This document shows positions 17,126-29,712 of a stretch of 36,002 bases of DNA, piece by piece (positions within the stretch are counted from its first letter, which is position 1; each line of letters opens with the position of its first letter). Origin of the DNA: Fuerstiella sp. (GTDB taxonomy: Bacteria > Planctomycetota > Planctomycetia > Planctomycetales > Planctomycetaceae). The notes under the pieces were generated by a model. The model was not told the DNA's origin. It saw only the letters and a list, made by a program, of their open reading frames with translations, and ran no database searches. The position numbers were made by a program, and so were the translations under genes. The DNA lies in the NCBI GenBank assembly GCA_022447185.1, contig JAKVAY010000009.1, positions 39,974 through 75,975 on the forward strand. Direction: 5' to 3'.

Positions 17126-20100
17126 ATGATGCGACACCTCTTCATTATTGGTTTGTTCATCGTCGTTGCGAATCTTACGCACTCAGTGACATCTGCTGAG
17201 GTTGAGGACGCACCACCCACAGCCGGGGATATTGCGTTCTTTGAGTCCCGCATTCGACCAGTCCTGATCAAACACTGTTATGAGTGTCACTCGACCGCAT
17301 CTGCCGATGCAAAGGGCGGTTTGCTTTTAGACTCTCGTGACAGCCTGCAGAAAGGCGGTGAATCCGGAGCAGTCGTCGTCCCGGAACACCCGGCTGAAAG
17401 TTTGCTGCTGGAATCCCTGAGGTACGAATCTCTCGAAATGCCGCCTGCCGGCAAATTATCAGATACCGTCATCGCAGACTTCGAAGAATGGATTCGACGC
17501 GGGACCCCTGATCCTCGTGATAAATTACCAACTGCCGCCGAGGTTGCAGCAGCAGCATGGGAGGTTCAGTTTGAAGAGCGTCGTGGCTGGTGGAGTCTTC
17601 AGCCACTCAGGCAGGTTAGTCCACCACAGGTTGGCAACCAACACTGGTCTCACGAGCCAATCGATCAATTCATCCTTGCCAGGCTCCGACAGGCCAACCT
17701 TCAACCTTCAGCACCAGCGCACGCCGAGGTTCTGCTGCGACGTTTGTCGTTTGCACTCACCGGGCTGCCGCCGAAACCCGAACTTGTCGTCAAATTTCCG
17801 ACACGATACACAGTGGATCCCGAAAAGGCACTCACGGAACTGGTGGATGCGCTGCTGGAGTCACCCCACTTTGGAGAACGGTTTGCTCGACACTGGATGG
17901 ATGCCGTGCGCTACACCGATACGTACGGCTACGAATGGGACAACCCGGCGAGGGGCTCCTGGGAATATCGGGATTATCTTATTCGCGCATTCAACGATGA
18001 TATCGGCTTCGATCAGTTGATTCGCGAACAGCTTGCCGGCGACCTGCTGCACGAACCCCGAATCAACGAACAGGCTGGTGTGAATGAGAGCCTGATCGGC
18101 CCCATGTTCTACCATCTGGGTGAACATCGACATGGCAGCAGCCTGGATTTTAACGGCCTGCACCAGGACATGATCGACAACAAGATAGATGCATTTTCGA
18201 AAGTTTTTCTTGCCACGACCGTTGCGTGCGCTCGCTGCCACGATCACAAACTGGATGCCATTTCACAAAAAGACTACTACGCGCTGGCCGGCATTTTCAT
18301 GTCGCCTCGATGGACGTCTCGCGTTATCGATGCACCACACAAAAATGATTCGGCCATTGCCGCCCTGACGGAGCTTCGAGACGAAATCCATCGAATGCTT
18401 GTGACATTGTGGTCGTCTGCTGACAGCCGCCCGCTGGTCACGTCAGCAGCGCTCAGACAATGGGCCGTCGATCACGCAGATGAACTCAAAACGACGAACT
18501 TGAATCAGGTTGTGTTTCCGATCGCCCGTCTGGCAGCTTCGACGAACCAATCGATCGCTTCAGACTGGATAACTCTGAAAAATCAATGGCAGTCAGCACG
18601 GATCGAACGACTGACCACAAACAACCAAAACTACACAGTCCTGTCGGATTTCAGCCAGCCTGGTTTTCCCGACAGCTGGACCACCGAAGGTGACGGAATC
18701 ACACACGGCTATGTCAGGGAAGGAACACCACTCGTCAGTCTCTCCGGTAACTCACTGATCGACGAATTGCTGCCGCAGGGTTATCACACTCACGCGTTGT
18801 CATCGAAACTTCCCGGAGCCGTTCGCCTGCCACCACAGCAAAATGTTGATCGCAAACACGTAAGTCTCCGGCTGCGTGGTGGCGAATGGGCCGGACGGCT
18901 GACCATGCCTCAGAATGCGTTCCAGTCGGAATCCGTGAAGTTCTTCGATTCCGGATTGAACAGTGAATGGGACACGATTACCGACAAAGTACTGAAAAAT
19001 GGTGTGAATCGCATCATGACAGAGTTCATGACAGCGTCGCTGAATCCGAATTTTCCGCCGAGAACCGGTCTGGCCAGCGCTGGCGAAACAAAACTGGACA
19101 CCAGCGACGATGGATTCGACAAACGCAGCTGGTTGAGCATCACCGGCATTGTTGTTCACGACAGACCCGGTGCGCCGACCGATCCTCTGGATCACTTCCA
19201 GTCGCTGTACGAATCGCCCCGTCAGCTGGCAACCACATGTGACGAAGCATGGGATCAGATTGCTGACTGGCTCAACAAATCAGTCGTGCGGTGGACTTCA
19301 AACAAGCTGAGTCCGGGTGATACCCGACTGATCAACTGGCTGATTGAACAGGATTTTCTGCCGAACCGGCCGGCTGATGCTCACGCTGTCTCCGCACTCG
19401 TCGAGGACTACCGCAATATCGAAGCCACGATTGATTTTCCACGTACAGCCAACAGTATGGACGAACGTAACGTCGCCGCGATGGACTATCGGTTAAACGT
19501 CCGCGGGAATCCGGATGAGGATGGTCCAGAAGTAGCGAGAGGTTTCCTGTCGGTGTTCAACGGAACACATCGCGTGAACGATAGTCAGCACAGCGGAAGA
19601 CAGGAACTTGCCGAATATCTAAGCAGTCACCACAACCCTCAAACGGCCCGTGTCTATGTGAATCGAGTGTGGCAATGGATATTTGGGCAGGGGATTGTTG
19701 CCACACCGGACGACTTCGGACGGCTGGGTGACCAGCCGTCGCATCCCGAATTGCTCGACTGGCTGGCTACCGAATTCATGGACAACCGCTGGTCCACAAA
19801 ACGGCTGGTGCGTCGACTGGTCCTGAGTCAAACATTTCGACAGTCGGGCCACCACCCGCAACACGCCGTCGACCAGGATCCGGACAATCGATTGCTGCAT
19901 CATTATCCAACGCGCCGACTGGAAGCAGAAGCTGTCCGCGACAGTATGCTGATGGTTTCCGGAACACTGGATTCCAAACTCTACGGCCGCCCGATCAATC
20001 CTCCACGTCTGGTGGAAGATGGTTCAAAAAGGTTGTATTCAGGTCCGATTGACAGCAATGGTCGGCGGTCGTTGTACATGGAAATGTCGATTATGGACCC

Positions 20101-20455
20101 GCCGAAATTTCTGGTGGCATTCAACCTGCCTGAACTCAAACTGCCCGCGGGGCGTCGCGACGTCACCAACGTGCCCGCTCAGGCTCTGGCCCTGCTGAAC
20201 GATCCGCTCGTCATTCAACTTGCAAAAGCCTGGGGGCAACGAGTCGTTCAGGACGGTCACAAAAATCCCTCCCAACGCGTGCAGGTAATGTTCATCAGCG
20301 CCGTCGGACGCAGGCCGGATCCGGCAGAAATCGATCGGTGGACGAACGCTGTGTTGAGTTTTTCGGTAGCCGAAGATCCAATGACCGATGAAAGGGCCTG
20401 GTCAAATCTGGCCCACGCGTTCTTCAATGCCAAAGAGTTCCTGTATTATCGTTAG
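17126..20455 (+). CDS. Planctomycete cytochrome protein: PSCyt1 + DUF1549 + DUF1553
   Basis: The 1109-residue protein has a signal peptide (about 1-24) and then a haem c site CYECH at 51-55, with a methionine ligand candidate in EMPPAGK near 104. Next come DUF1549 (ARHWMDAVRYTDTYGYEWD, and a second CxxCH in CARCHDHKLD), a beta-rich insert of ~190 residues, and DUF1553 (YVNRVWQWIFGQGIV to the end, with LNDPLVIQLAKAW). These are exported multidomain proteins typical of planctomycetes; their reaction is unknown, but oxidative attack on polysaccharide has been proposed. AGAGG sits directly before the ATG at 17126; a second ATG at 17129 is equally possible. The DUF1501 gene follows in the same direction, the usual pairing. 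Confidence 0.93.
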   Translation: MMRHLFIIGLFIVVANLTHSVTSAEVEDAPPTAGDIAFFESRIRPVLIKHCYECHSTASADAKGGLLLDSRDSLQKGGESGAVVVPEHPAESLLLESLRYESLEMPPAGKLSDTVIADFEEWIRRGTPDPRDKLPTAAEVAAAAWEVQFEERRGWWSLQPLRQVSPPQVGNQHWSHEPIDQFILARLRQANLQPSAPAHAEVLLRRLSFALTGLPPKPELVVKFPTRYTVDPEKALTELVDALLESPHFGERFARHWMDAVRYTDTYGYEWDNPARGSWEYRDYLIRAFNDDIGFDQLIREQLAGDLLHEPRINEQAGVNESLIGPMFYHLGEHRHGSSLDFNGLHQDMIDNKIDAFSKVFLATTVACARCHDHKLDAISQKDYYALAGIFMSPRWTSRVIDAPHKNDSAIAALTELRDEIHRMLVTLWSSADSRPLVTSAALRQWAVDHADELKTTNLNQVVFPIARLAASTNQSIASDWITLKNQWQSARIERLTTNNQNYTVLSDFSQPGFPDSWTTEGDGITHGYVREGTPLVSLSGNSLIDELLPQGYHTHALSSKLPGAVRLPPQQNVDRKHVSLRLRGGEWAGRLTMPQNAFQSESVKFFDSGLNSEWDTITDKVLKNGVNRIMTEFMTASLNPNFPPRTGLASAGETKLDTSDDGFDKRSWLSITGIVVHDRPGAPTDPLDHFQSLYESPRQLATTCDEAWDQIADWLNKSVVRWTSNKLSPGDTRLINWLIEQDFLPNRPADAHAVSALVEDYRNIEATIDFPRTANSMDERNVAAMDYRLNVRGNPDEDGPEVARGFLSVFNGTHRVNDSQHSGRQELAEYLSSHHNPQTARVYVNRVWQWIFGQGIVATPDDFGRLGDQPSHPELLDWLATEFMDNRWSTKRLVRRLVLSQTFRQSGHHPQHAVDQDPDNRLLHHYPTRRLEAEAVRDSMLMVSGTLDSKLYGRPINPPRLVEDGSKRLYSGPIDSNGRRSLYMEMSIMDPPKFLVAFNLPELKLPAGRRDVTNVPAQALALLNDPLVIQLAKAWGQRVVQDGHKNPSQRVQVMFISAVGRRPDPAEIDRWTNAVLSFSVAEDPMTDERAWSNLAHAFFNAKEFLYYR

Positions 20456-20958
20456 GTGAACAGCCAAATCGATCATTTTGGCATGTTGCTGAATCGGCCC
20501 TGTCGTCGCCCCGGCGGACGAGTCTTCCAATGAATCACGCTGAGTCAGACATTATACCCAACATTGTCGGCCGTCGTGCATGACGGATCATCTCGACCAT
20601 CATGAGCTTGCAGTGTCTGTGCTAAATTTGTGACGAGTCCGGAATTTCGTTCTTCGCAGTCGAAAGCACAATGCGTGTCCTGATGTGTTCAGGTGTCGCC
20701 TCCTTCTCATTGGCTGCTGTCAGCGATCGGACCGTCTTCACGTCTTCACGTCTTCACGTCTTCACGTCTTCACGTCTTCACGTCTTCGACGGTACGGGAA
20801 TCGGATCAAAAGATCCCGCAATTCAAATCCACTTTCGCTGTTCGTGTCCCCATTTTGCTGAGGGAACGGTGGATGCGGCCTGGAAGCAGTAGACAACCGG
20901 TGTGTTTCACGGCCACAATACGTTTCAGAAGCTGAAATTGCGGGTTTCTTTTCAGTGG
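20456..20958. other. Intergenic region, 503 bp, with an 8-bp tandem repeat
   Basis: This spacer separates the DUF1553 gene from the DUF1501 gene. Such pairs usually sit much closer. It holds a short tandem repeat (20733-20788, listed separately) and open frames that merely translate that repeat. There is no RNA gene or terminator that I can support. The frame of the DUF1501 gene is open back to an ATG at 20902. Confidence 0.55.
20733..20788. repeat. Tandem repeat of CGTCTTCA, six perfect copies plus one variant
   Basis: Six head-to-tail copies of CGTCTTCA run from 20733 to 20780, and a seventh (CGTCTTCG) ends at 20788. The 8-base unit is not a multiple of three, so a gain or loss would shift any frame, which fits a non-coding location. 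It lies about 170 bases before the DUF1501 start. It is a candidate slippage site that could vary the promoter or leader length. Confidence 0.95.
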
Positions 20959-22386
20959 ATGTCCCTTGTGACTCATTCCAATCGGAAATTCTGCGACGTT
21001 TTTTCGCGTCGGTCGTGGCTTGGTGCTGCAGCGACTGGTGTTGCAGGTCCGTCTCTTCTGTGCGCCAGTCCGGTTGAAACAAAATCGCCTCGGTCCGTTA
21101 TCTACATCTTTCTTTCCGGCGGCCTGGGTCAACAGGACTCGTTCGACATGAAGCCGGGTGCGCCACAGAAAATTCGAGGTGATTTCAACCCCATTGCCAC
21201 TCAGACGCCAGGACTGCAAATCTGCGAACATATGCCCCTGCTGGCTGCCCGCAGTAACATGTGGAGTGTTGTTCGCAGTCTGAGTCATCCGTACAACGAA
21301 CATTCTCAGGGGCACATGGTGATGCTGTCCGGGCGGACGGATTTGCCCGTCGGCTTTAACGAATTACTGCCAAAACCCACAGATCACCCTTCAATCGCAG
21401 CACTCCTGGGGTCACTGCTTCCAGAGCGCGGAGGCCTGCCTTCGTCGGTTGTGCTGCCGGAGAAACTGATTCACCGATCGGGGCGTGTCCTTCCCGGACA
21501 GTTCGCGGGAGTCATGGGCAGTCAGCAGGAACCCTGGTTTCTGACGTCCAGTCGTTTTAACCCCACGACCTACGGTGCCTGGCCGGAATATGAATTTCAT
21601 CACGCGCGCGGCGCGGAAAATTCAAACAATCTGGAGTTCCGCACGCCCGGTCTCGCCCTTCCCAGGGGACTCACAGAGTCTCAGTTCAATCAGCGACTCA
21701 GTCTGCTCAACCAGTTTGAGAATCAGACCAAATCACTCACAGCAGTCGACAAAGTCCACGCGTACGACCGTTATCGCGAACGAGCCATCTCCATGCTGGG
21801 CGATGGTGAACTCAATCGGCTGTTCGACATTCACAACGCGGCCCCGGAGATACAGGATCGCTACGGTCGTAATTCGTTTGGCTGGTCACTGATGCTGGCA
21901 CGGCGTCTGGTGGAAGCAGGTGTGAGTTATGTCCAGGTCAACCTCGGCAATAATGAAACGTGGGACACGCACGGTAACGCGTTTCCCAATCTGAAAAATC
22001 ATCTGTTACCGCCTATGGATCGATCAGTTTCCGCCCTGCTGGACGATCTGAATCAGCAAGGATTGCTGAACTCAACGCTGGTCGTGATGGCTGGCGAGTT
22101 TGGGCGAACACCGAACGTTACCCGTCTACCGTCTCACTATGCCAAGCCTGGTCGCGACCACTGGGGTGCGGTGCAGTCGGTCATGCTGGCCGGTTGTGGG
22201 TTCGACAGTGGAAAAATCATTGGTTCGTCAGACAGTCAGGGCGGACAGCCGCTGGACGACCGCAAGTCTGCGGAAAACCTGGCGGCCACCATGTACTCGG
22301 CTCTTGGAATACCTCGCGATACGCACTGGTATGACCTGCAGGAGCGTCCGGTCGGCTTGTACGGTGCGGATCCAATCCCTGCATGA
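20959..22386 (+). CDS. DUF1501 family protein, complete
   Basis: From ATG 20959 it has 475 residues with a Tat motif (SRRSWLGAAATG) about 16 residues in. The frame extends to 20902, but those residues precede the signal and look untranslated. DUF1501 blocks: SGGLGQQDSFDMKPGAP, NEHSQGHMVMLSG, NNETWDTHGN, GEFGRTPN and KPGRDHWG. The fold resembles the alkaline phosphatase/sulfatase superfamily, yet no activity is established. It follows the PSCyt1/DUF1553 gene in the same orientation after 503 bases and is convergent with a second DUF1553 gene. Confidence 0.92.
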   Translation: MSLVTHSNRKFCDVFSRRSWLGAAATGVAGPSLLCASPVETKSPRSVIYIFLSGGLGQQDSFDMKPGAPQKIRGDFNPIATQTPGLQICEHMPLLAARSNMWSVVRSLSHPYNEHSQGHMVMLSGRTDLPVGFNELLPKPTDHPSIAALLGSLLPERGGLPSSVVLPEKLIHRSGRVLPGQFAGVMGSQQEPWFLTSSRFNPTTYGAWPEYEFHHARGAENSNNLEFRTPGLALPRGLTESQFNQRLSLLNQFENQTKSLTAVDKVHAYDRYRERAISMLGDGELNRLFDIHNAAPEIQDRYGRNSFGWSLMLARRLVEAGVSYVQVNLGNNETWDTHGNAFPNLKNHLLPPMDRSVSALLDDLNQQGLLNSTLVVMAGEFGRTPNVTRLPSHYAKPGRDHWGAVQSVMLAGCGFDSGKIIGSSDSQGGQPLDDRKSAENLAATMYSALGIPRDTHWYDLQERPVGLYGADPIPA

Positions 22387-22574
22387 AATCCGTCTGTGTA
22401 CGGTTACCGTCCGTGCAGAATCCTCATCGGTGTACCACACTGTATCAGTGGCCATCACCGGCAAAGAAGCCGGAATCAAAGCTTTACTCCTGCAGTGTCA
22501 CAACTACCACACAGACAGCTGATTGACGGGGCAGATGCGGCGTGACCTGACCTGTCAGGGTGATTCCATCCGTG

Positions 22575-25574
<3,000 letters not shown>

Positions 25575-26416
25575 TTCGTACTCAGACCTGTGGAATCACA
25601 CAGTGTCGAACAGTCCGATCTCTGAAATTCAACACCGATCCGTACCGCTGGCAATCGCCATCGGATTCGCACAGCAGGTCGAGTCAACCAGCACACAGCT
25701 AAGCAGACAAAGGAGTATCGAATCGTCCATCGTGCGTAATTCAGTCGGTTGCTTCCAGGGAGGCGAACACAGCCGGAATACCGGAAGCGTGTATCCAATA
25801 ATTACAATGACAATACCGTGTCCTGTCGAGTGAGTCTCTCGCGAGCTGACAATGAGCCGTGAAGATCCGGACACCCCGGGAGAACAGAGACATCCGCTGT
25901 CAAACCTCCTGATAAGCCGGGGATGGTGACAGTTATTGTCATTTCACTGCTGATATTGTCATTTCACTGCTGATATTGTCATTTCACTGCTGACGGATCG
26001 TGGCACGTCTTGTGGCCAATTGATGAGACTCTGTGTCATCTCGATTTTTGCGTATCATTTCAAAACGTAATTCCTGGGCGCTGAATCCCGGAATTTTGAG
26101 GTTTGTCGGCCTGTCAGCTGTTGATCGAGCAGCTCATGCCATTGTTTGTATGGTTTTCGCGGCAGAGGCAAAAACACCAGCGTTCCGTGCCCGACCAAAT
26201 CCATGATAAGATGGCTAACGAACGCAAAGACACGCGAATGTCGGTATTTGCAGGACGCTGAGTACCGTTCTCGCCAGCAACGGACTGGGGATCTCTCGGC
26301 CAACAGATGGATAAATCAATCCTGAATTGGTGTTCACTGCTTGTGTGTGCCAACGCCTCACGTAGGATGCTCCCCACAGGAAACCCGGACTCAATGCGAT
26401 CAGAAAAGAAACGACA
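25575..26416. other. Intergenic region, 842 bp, with a 20-bp tandem repeat
   Basis: This is the longest gap in the window, between the divergent DUF1553 gene (minus) and the first epimerase gene (plus). It should contain promoters for both. It includes three perfect 20-base tandem copies (25934-25993, listed separately). The open frames here are short, overlap each other on both strands and look like no known protein; a minus-strand frame at 26055-26303 is the most protein-like but is not convincing. Confidence 0.5.
25934..25993. repeat. Three perfect tandem copies of a 20-bp unit
   Basis: The unit TATTGTCATTTCACTGCTGA occurs at 25934-25953, 25954-25973 and 25974-25993 without a mismatch. 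It is AT-richer than the surroundings and lies in a divergent intergenic region. It could be an array of binding sites (iterons or an operator) or a young slippage product; the perfect identity favours recent expansion. A 20-base period is close to two helical turns, which would place bound proteins on one face of the DNA. Confidence 0.95.
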
Positions 26417-27439
26417 GTGCAGCTGAACGAAAGCGACTTAATTCTTGTGACAGGTGCCACTGGTCTGGTTGGCAGCCACTTCGCCGAGCAGGCACGCCAG
26501 CGGGGTTTCCGGGTACGCGCTCTCTGTCGGTCCGCCGCCGCCACAGGTCTGCTTGACGAATGGAAAGCAGAGGTCATCGACGGTGACCTGACAAATACCG
26601 AAAGTCTGGCAAGGGCCTGCGAAGGGGCGACCGTCATCGTCCATTGCGCCGCCAAGGTAGGTGACTGGGGCCCGACCGAAGACTATCGCCGAATTAATGT
26701 GGACGGAACCCGTTCACTGCTGGACGCGGCACTCAAAGCCGGGTCACTTCAGCGATGGATCCAGATCAGTTCACTGGGAGTCTACGAAGGCACTGACCAC
26801 TACGGAACGGATGAAACAACTCCTCCCAACACCGCGGGCATCGACGGATACACACTGACCAAAGTGGAGTCAGAACAGCTTGTGACCGCCTACATCCGGG
26901 ATCACGAATTGCCAGGTGTTGTGCTCAGACCGGGCTTCATCTATGGCCCGCGGGATCGGACTGTTTTACCACGCCTGATGGAAAGACTGTCAACGAAAAA
27001 GTTTGCCTATCTGGGAGCGACCGACAAACTGATGAACAACACTTTCGTGGGCAATCTTTGTGAAGCTATCTGGCTGGGGATCGAACAAGACGACCAGGTC
27101 GGTGAAATCTTCAACATTCGTGACCCACGAGCCGTAAGCAAGAAGGAATTCATGGACACAATCTGCATCGCAGCAGGCTACGAGATCCCAACGAAAGTTG
27201 TCCCTCTGCACGTTGCACGGGTCCTTGCAGGAGTGATGGAATGGGCCTGGAAACTGTCAGGGAAACAAACAGCTCCACTCGTCAACAGTGCTCGGATCAA
27301 ATTTCTTGGGCTGAATCTGGACTTCAGCATTGAGAAATCAATGGAACAACTGGGATACGATCCATCAATGGATTTCACAGACGCAATGAAACTGACAATA
27401 GAGTGGTTTCAGAATCAGGAACAACCGTCCGTGTCCTGA
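26417..27439 (+). CDS. NAD(P)-dependent epimerase/dehydratase (extended SDR)
   Basis: The 340-residue protein is a Rossmann oxidoreductase with TGATGLVG at 12-19 and the catalytic pair Tyr145/Lys149 (YTLTK), with a serine in ISSLGVY near 117-123. The family includes sugar-nucleotide epimerases and 3-beta-hydroxysteroid-dehydrogenase-like enzymes; the LRPGFIYGPRD segment and the hydrophobic C-terminal helix are closer to the latter. The start is a GTG at 26417. The substrate is unknown. A second SDR gene follows within about 11 bases, so both are probably one transcript. Confidence 0.88.
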   Translation: MQLNESDLILVTGATGLVGSHFAEQARQRGFRVRALCRSAAATGLLDEWKAEVIDGDLTNTESLARACEGATVIVHCAAKVGDWGPTEDYRRINVDGTRSLLDAALKAGSLQRWIQISSLGVYEGTDHYGTDETTPPNTAGIDGYTLTKVESEQLVTAYIRDHELPGVVLRPGFIYGPRDRTVLPRLMERLSTKKFAYLGATDKLMNNTFVGNLCEAIWLGIEQDDQVGEIFNIRDPRAVSKKEFMDTICIAAGYEIPTKVVPLHVARVLAGVMEWAWKLSGKQTAPLVNSARIKFLGLNLDFSIEKSMEQLGYDPSMDFTDAMKLTIEWFQNQEQPSVS

Positions 27440-27450
27440 ATGGTTCCATC

Positions 27451-28326
27451 TTGAACGAATTACCGAAACACGTTTTGATCGTCGGATGCGGATATCTTGG
27501 CCGGCGTGCCGCCAGTCGATGGCGGCAAATCGGAGCAAAGGTTTCAGTGATCACTCGCAGCAAGAGGAAAGCTGATGAACTGCGTGCCATGGGTATTGAG
27601 ACTCTCGTCGGTGATTTAGCGGCCGAACAACTGCCATCGCTTCCGGCAGCCGATACCTTGCTTTGGTCGGTCGGTCTTGATCGGTCCTCTGCCCAGTCAC
27701 GAGAAGCCGTCTGGATCGACGGTCTGCAATTCCTGTTAACGCAACTCCCGACATCAGTCCGACGATTCCTATATGTGTCCAGCACGTCCGTCTATGGTCA
27801 GGCACATGGTGAAACAGTGACCGAATCCACCGTACCTCAACCGGTGACTGAAAGCGGGAGGTGCTGCATTCGAGCCGAACAGATGCTGCAGAACGCGTTT
27901 GCTGATGCGGGTAACCCTGAATCACTTACAAGACTCAGAATGGCAGGTTTGTACGGACCGGACCGACTGCTGCGACGAGTCTCGGACCTCCAAGCAGGAA
28001 AATCAGTGCCGGGACAGCCGGACAGTTACCTCAACCTGATCCATATTGATGATGCCGTGTCCTCAGTGGTTGAGCTGTCGTCTTTGCACAACGTTCCGCT
28101 GCTGAACGTTGTGAATACCGGTACACTGACCCGCCAGCAGTACTACTCTGAACTGGCAAAACTGGTGGACCTCCCGGCACCGGAATTTGACACGGCATCC
28201 ACGAAAACTCGTGGTGGAAACAAGCGAGTCGTTAGTGAAGTGCGTGCTTCCCTGCCGATCAGATTCCAGTTCGACCAGGTCAGACTCGGACTTCGTGACG
28301 CTTTCCGGCGTACCGAAACCACCTGA
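27451..28326 (+). CDS. Atypical SDR, YeeZ-like NAD(P)-binding protein
   Basis: The core begins with VLIVGCGYLGRRAASRW, a GxGxxG dinucleotide site. SSTSVYGQ is present, but the usual YxxxK is replaced (GRCCIRAEQ), as in atypical SDRs of the YeeZ kind, so it may bind NAD(P) without classical SDR catalysis. The TTG at 27451 gives 291 residues and puts the glycine loop near the N-terminus as expected; a GTG at 27403 in the same frame would overlap the preceding gene by 37 bases. It lies right behind the other SDR gene. Function unknown. Confidence 0.82.
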   Translation: MNELPKHVLIVGCGYLGRRAASRWRQIGAKVSVITRSKRKADELRAMGIETLVGDLAAEQLPSLPAADTLLWSVGLDRSSAQSREAVWIDGLQFLLTQLPTSVRRFLYVSSTSVYGQAHGETVTESTVPQPVTESGRCCIRAEQMLQNAFADAGNPESLTRLRMAGLYGPDRLLRRVSDLQAGKSVPGQPDSYLNLIHIDDAVSSVVELSSLHNVPLLNVVNTGTLTRQQYYSELAKLVDLPAPEFDTASTKTRGGNKRVVSEVRASLPIRFQFDQVRLGLRDAFRRTETT

Positions 28327-28562
28327 ATTTCAAACGGGACTTCAACTGCCGCTCTCTGCGGGTACGAACGTTGTTGTCGAATTGTCAGCAGTGAGTTTAG
28401 CGGCGGTAAGTCACGGGGATGAGTCCCCTCCCCGCGGAGTCGAAAACTGTCCTGAGATGCGACGAATTGTCGATTGACCGCAAAGCCGGTATGTTGACGA
28501 GAAAGCAAACTTTCGGTTACTGAGAAGTCTCCCCGGTTGTGACACATGCGGAAAGCGATGTT

Positions 28563-29549
28563 ATGAATTCCACCAGTGAGTGCACCGTTGATCGTGAGTT
28601 CTTTGCCCGGGAACTTGATTCATTCCTGCCCGATCGCATCTACGACGCGCACACACATCTGTGGCGTAAAGACTGTGTTCGCTGGTCTGTTGGCAGCGAA
28701 CCGGAAGACTGCGGTTATGAAAAATACATGTCCGCAATGGACCTGATCCATCCGGGACGTGAAACGAAGGCGCTGTTCATTCCATTCCTGACCGCAGAGA
28801 ACAAGGCCAGGATGCAGTCGGCAAATGAATGGGTTTCACAGGAGATGGCCAACGATGATCATTGCCGCGGGCTCTTTTTCATGAAACCGGAAGACGACCC
28901 GGAATGGGTTCGTCAGGAGGTCCGTCGCCTGGGGCTCCACGGACTCAAGTGCTACCATACAATGGCATCCTCTCAACCGACGTTTGAGGCTGATATTGAA
29001 GATTTTCTTCCGGAACCTTTCGTCAGGGTTGCCGACGAAGAAGGCTGGTGGATCACACTGCACATGGTCAAGTCACGGGCTGTGGCCGATCCAGCGAACA
29101 TCGCGTGTATTCGCCGCTACTGCGAAGCCTATCCGAATATGAAGATGGTCCTTGCCCATTCGGCTCGCGGGTTTCAACCGGCCCACAACCTGGAAGGACT
29201 TCCGCATCTACGTGGCCTCGACAACCTGTATTTTGATACCAGTGCCAACTGCGAACCAATTGCCCATCAGGCGGTGATACGCATTATCGGACACGACAGG
29301 TTAATGTACGGTTCAGATTTGCCGATCAGCCACCAGCGAGGACGCTCGTTGTCAGCTGCCGATTCATTTGTATGGCTATATGAGCAAACCCCTGTTTGGG
29401 GCGAAAAGCATACGCAAATTGATCCGGTTTTGGTTGGTCTGGAGCATCTGCGTTCGCTCAAATGGGCCTGCTGGTCAGAGCGTCTCTCTGACCAGCAGGT
29501 TGAGGATATCTTTTGGAACAACGCATCCCGACTGCTGGGGGTTAATTGA
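28563..29549 (+). CDS. Amidohydrolase-2 family metal-dependent hydrolase
   Basis: From ATG 28563 the protein has 328 residues; a GTG at 28539 in frame would add eight. It is a TIM-barrel amidohydrolase with the metal set HTHLW (His30, His32), a lysine in GLKCYH (Lys129), His167 (ITLHMV), His199 (LAHSARG) and Asp252 (YGSDLP). Relatives hydrolyse or decarboxylate lactones and aromatic acids, so the substrate cannot be fixed. The MFS gene follows 163 bases later in the same direction and might import the substrate; the anion-symporter type of that transporter would fit a carboxylic acid. It is likely cytoplasmic, as there is no signal peptide. Confidence 0.87.
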   Translation: MNSTSECTVDREFFARELDSFLPDRIYDAHTHLWRKDCVRWSVGSEPEDCGYEKYMSAMDLIHPGRETKALFIPFLTAENKARMQSANEWVSQEMANDDHCRGLFFMKPEDDPEWVRQEVRRLGLHGLKCYHTMASSQPTFEADIEDFLPEPFVRVADEEGWWITLHMVKSRAVADPANIACIRRYCEAYPNMKMVLAHSARGFQPAHNLEGLPHLRGLDNLYFDTSANCEPIAHQAVIRIIGHDRLMYGSDLPISHQRGRSLSAADSFVWLYEQTPVWGEKHTQIDPVLVGLEHLRSLKWACWSERLSDQQVEDIFWNNASRLLGVN

Positions 29550-29712
29550 ACGGTTCCGTTTGTGGCTGCCAATCGCTCTGGTCACCAGAAGGATCGTTGA
29601 TGGCAGAAAGGCCCTGTGGCACCGACACATTGGGCACTCACCGTCGGGAGTTTTATTTTAAGAAGTACACAAGTGTTCGTCACCCGATTTATCCGCTGGA
29701 CACGAACGTAAA

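Noticed and set aside
22546..22559. Inverted repeat CCTGA-CCTG-TCAGG between convergent genes, as a terminator
   Set aside because: The stem is only five pairs and no T-run follows.
25934..25993. The 20-bp tandem copies as a CRISPR array
   Set aside because: There are no spacers between copies and no cas genes in the window.
26055..26303. A minus-strand frame of 82 codons with a fairly protein-like end (PYKQWHELLDQQLTG)
   Set aside because: It has no family that I recognise, no start signal and an implausible N-terminal half; it could be a gene remnant but cannot be supported.
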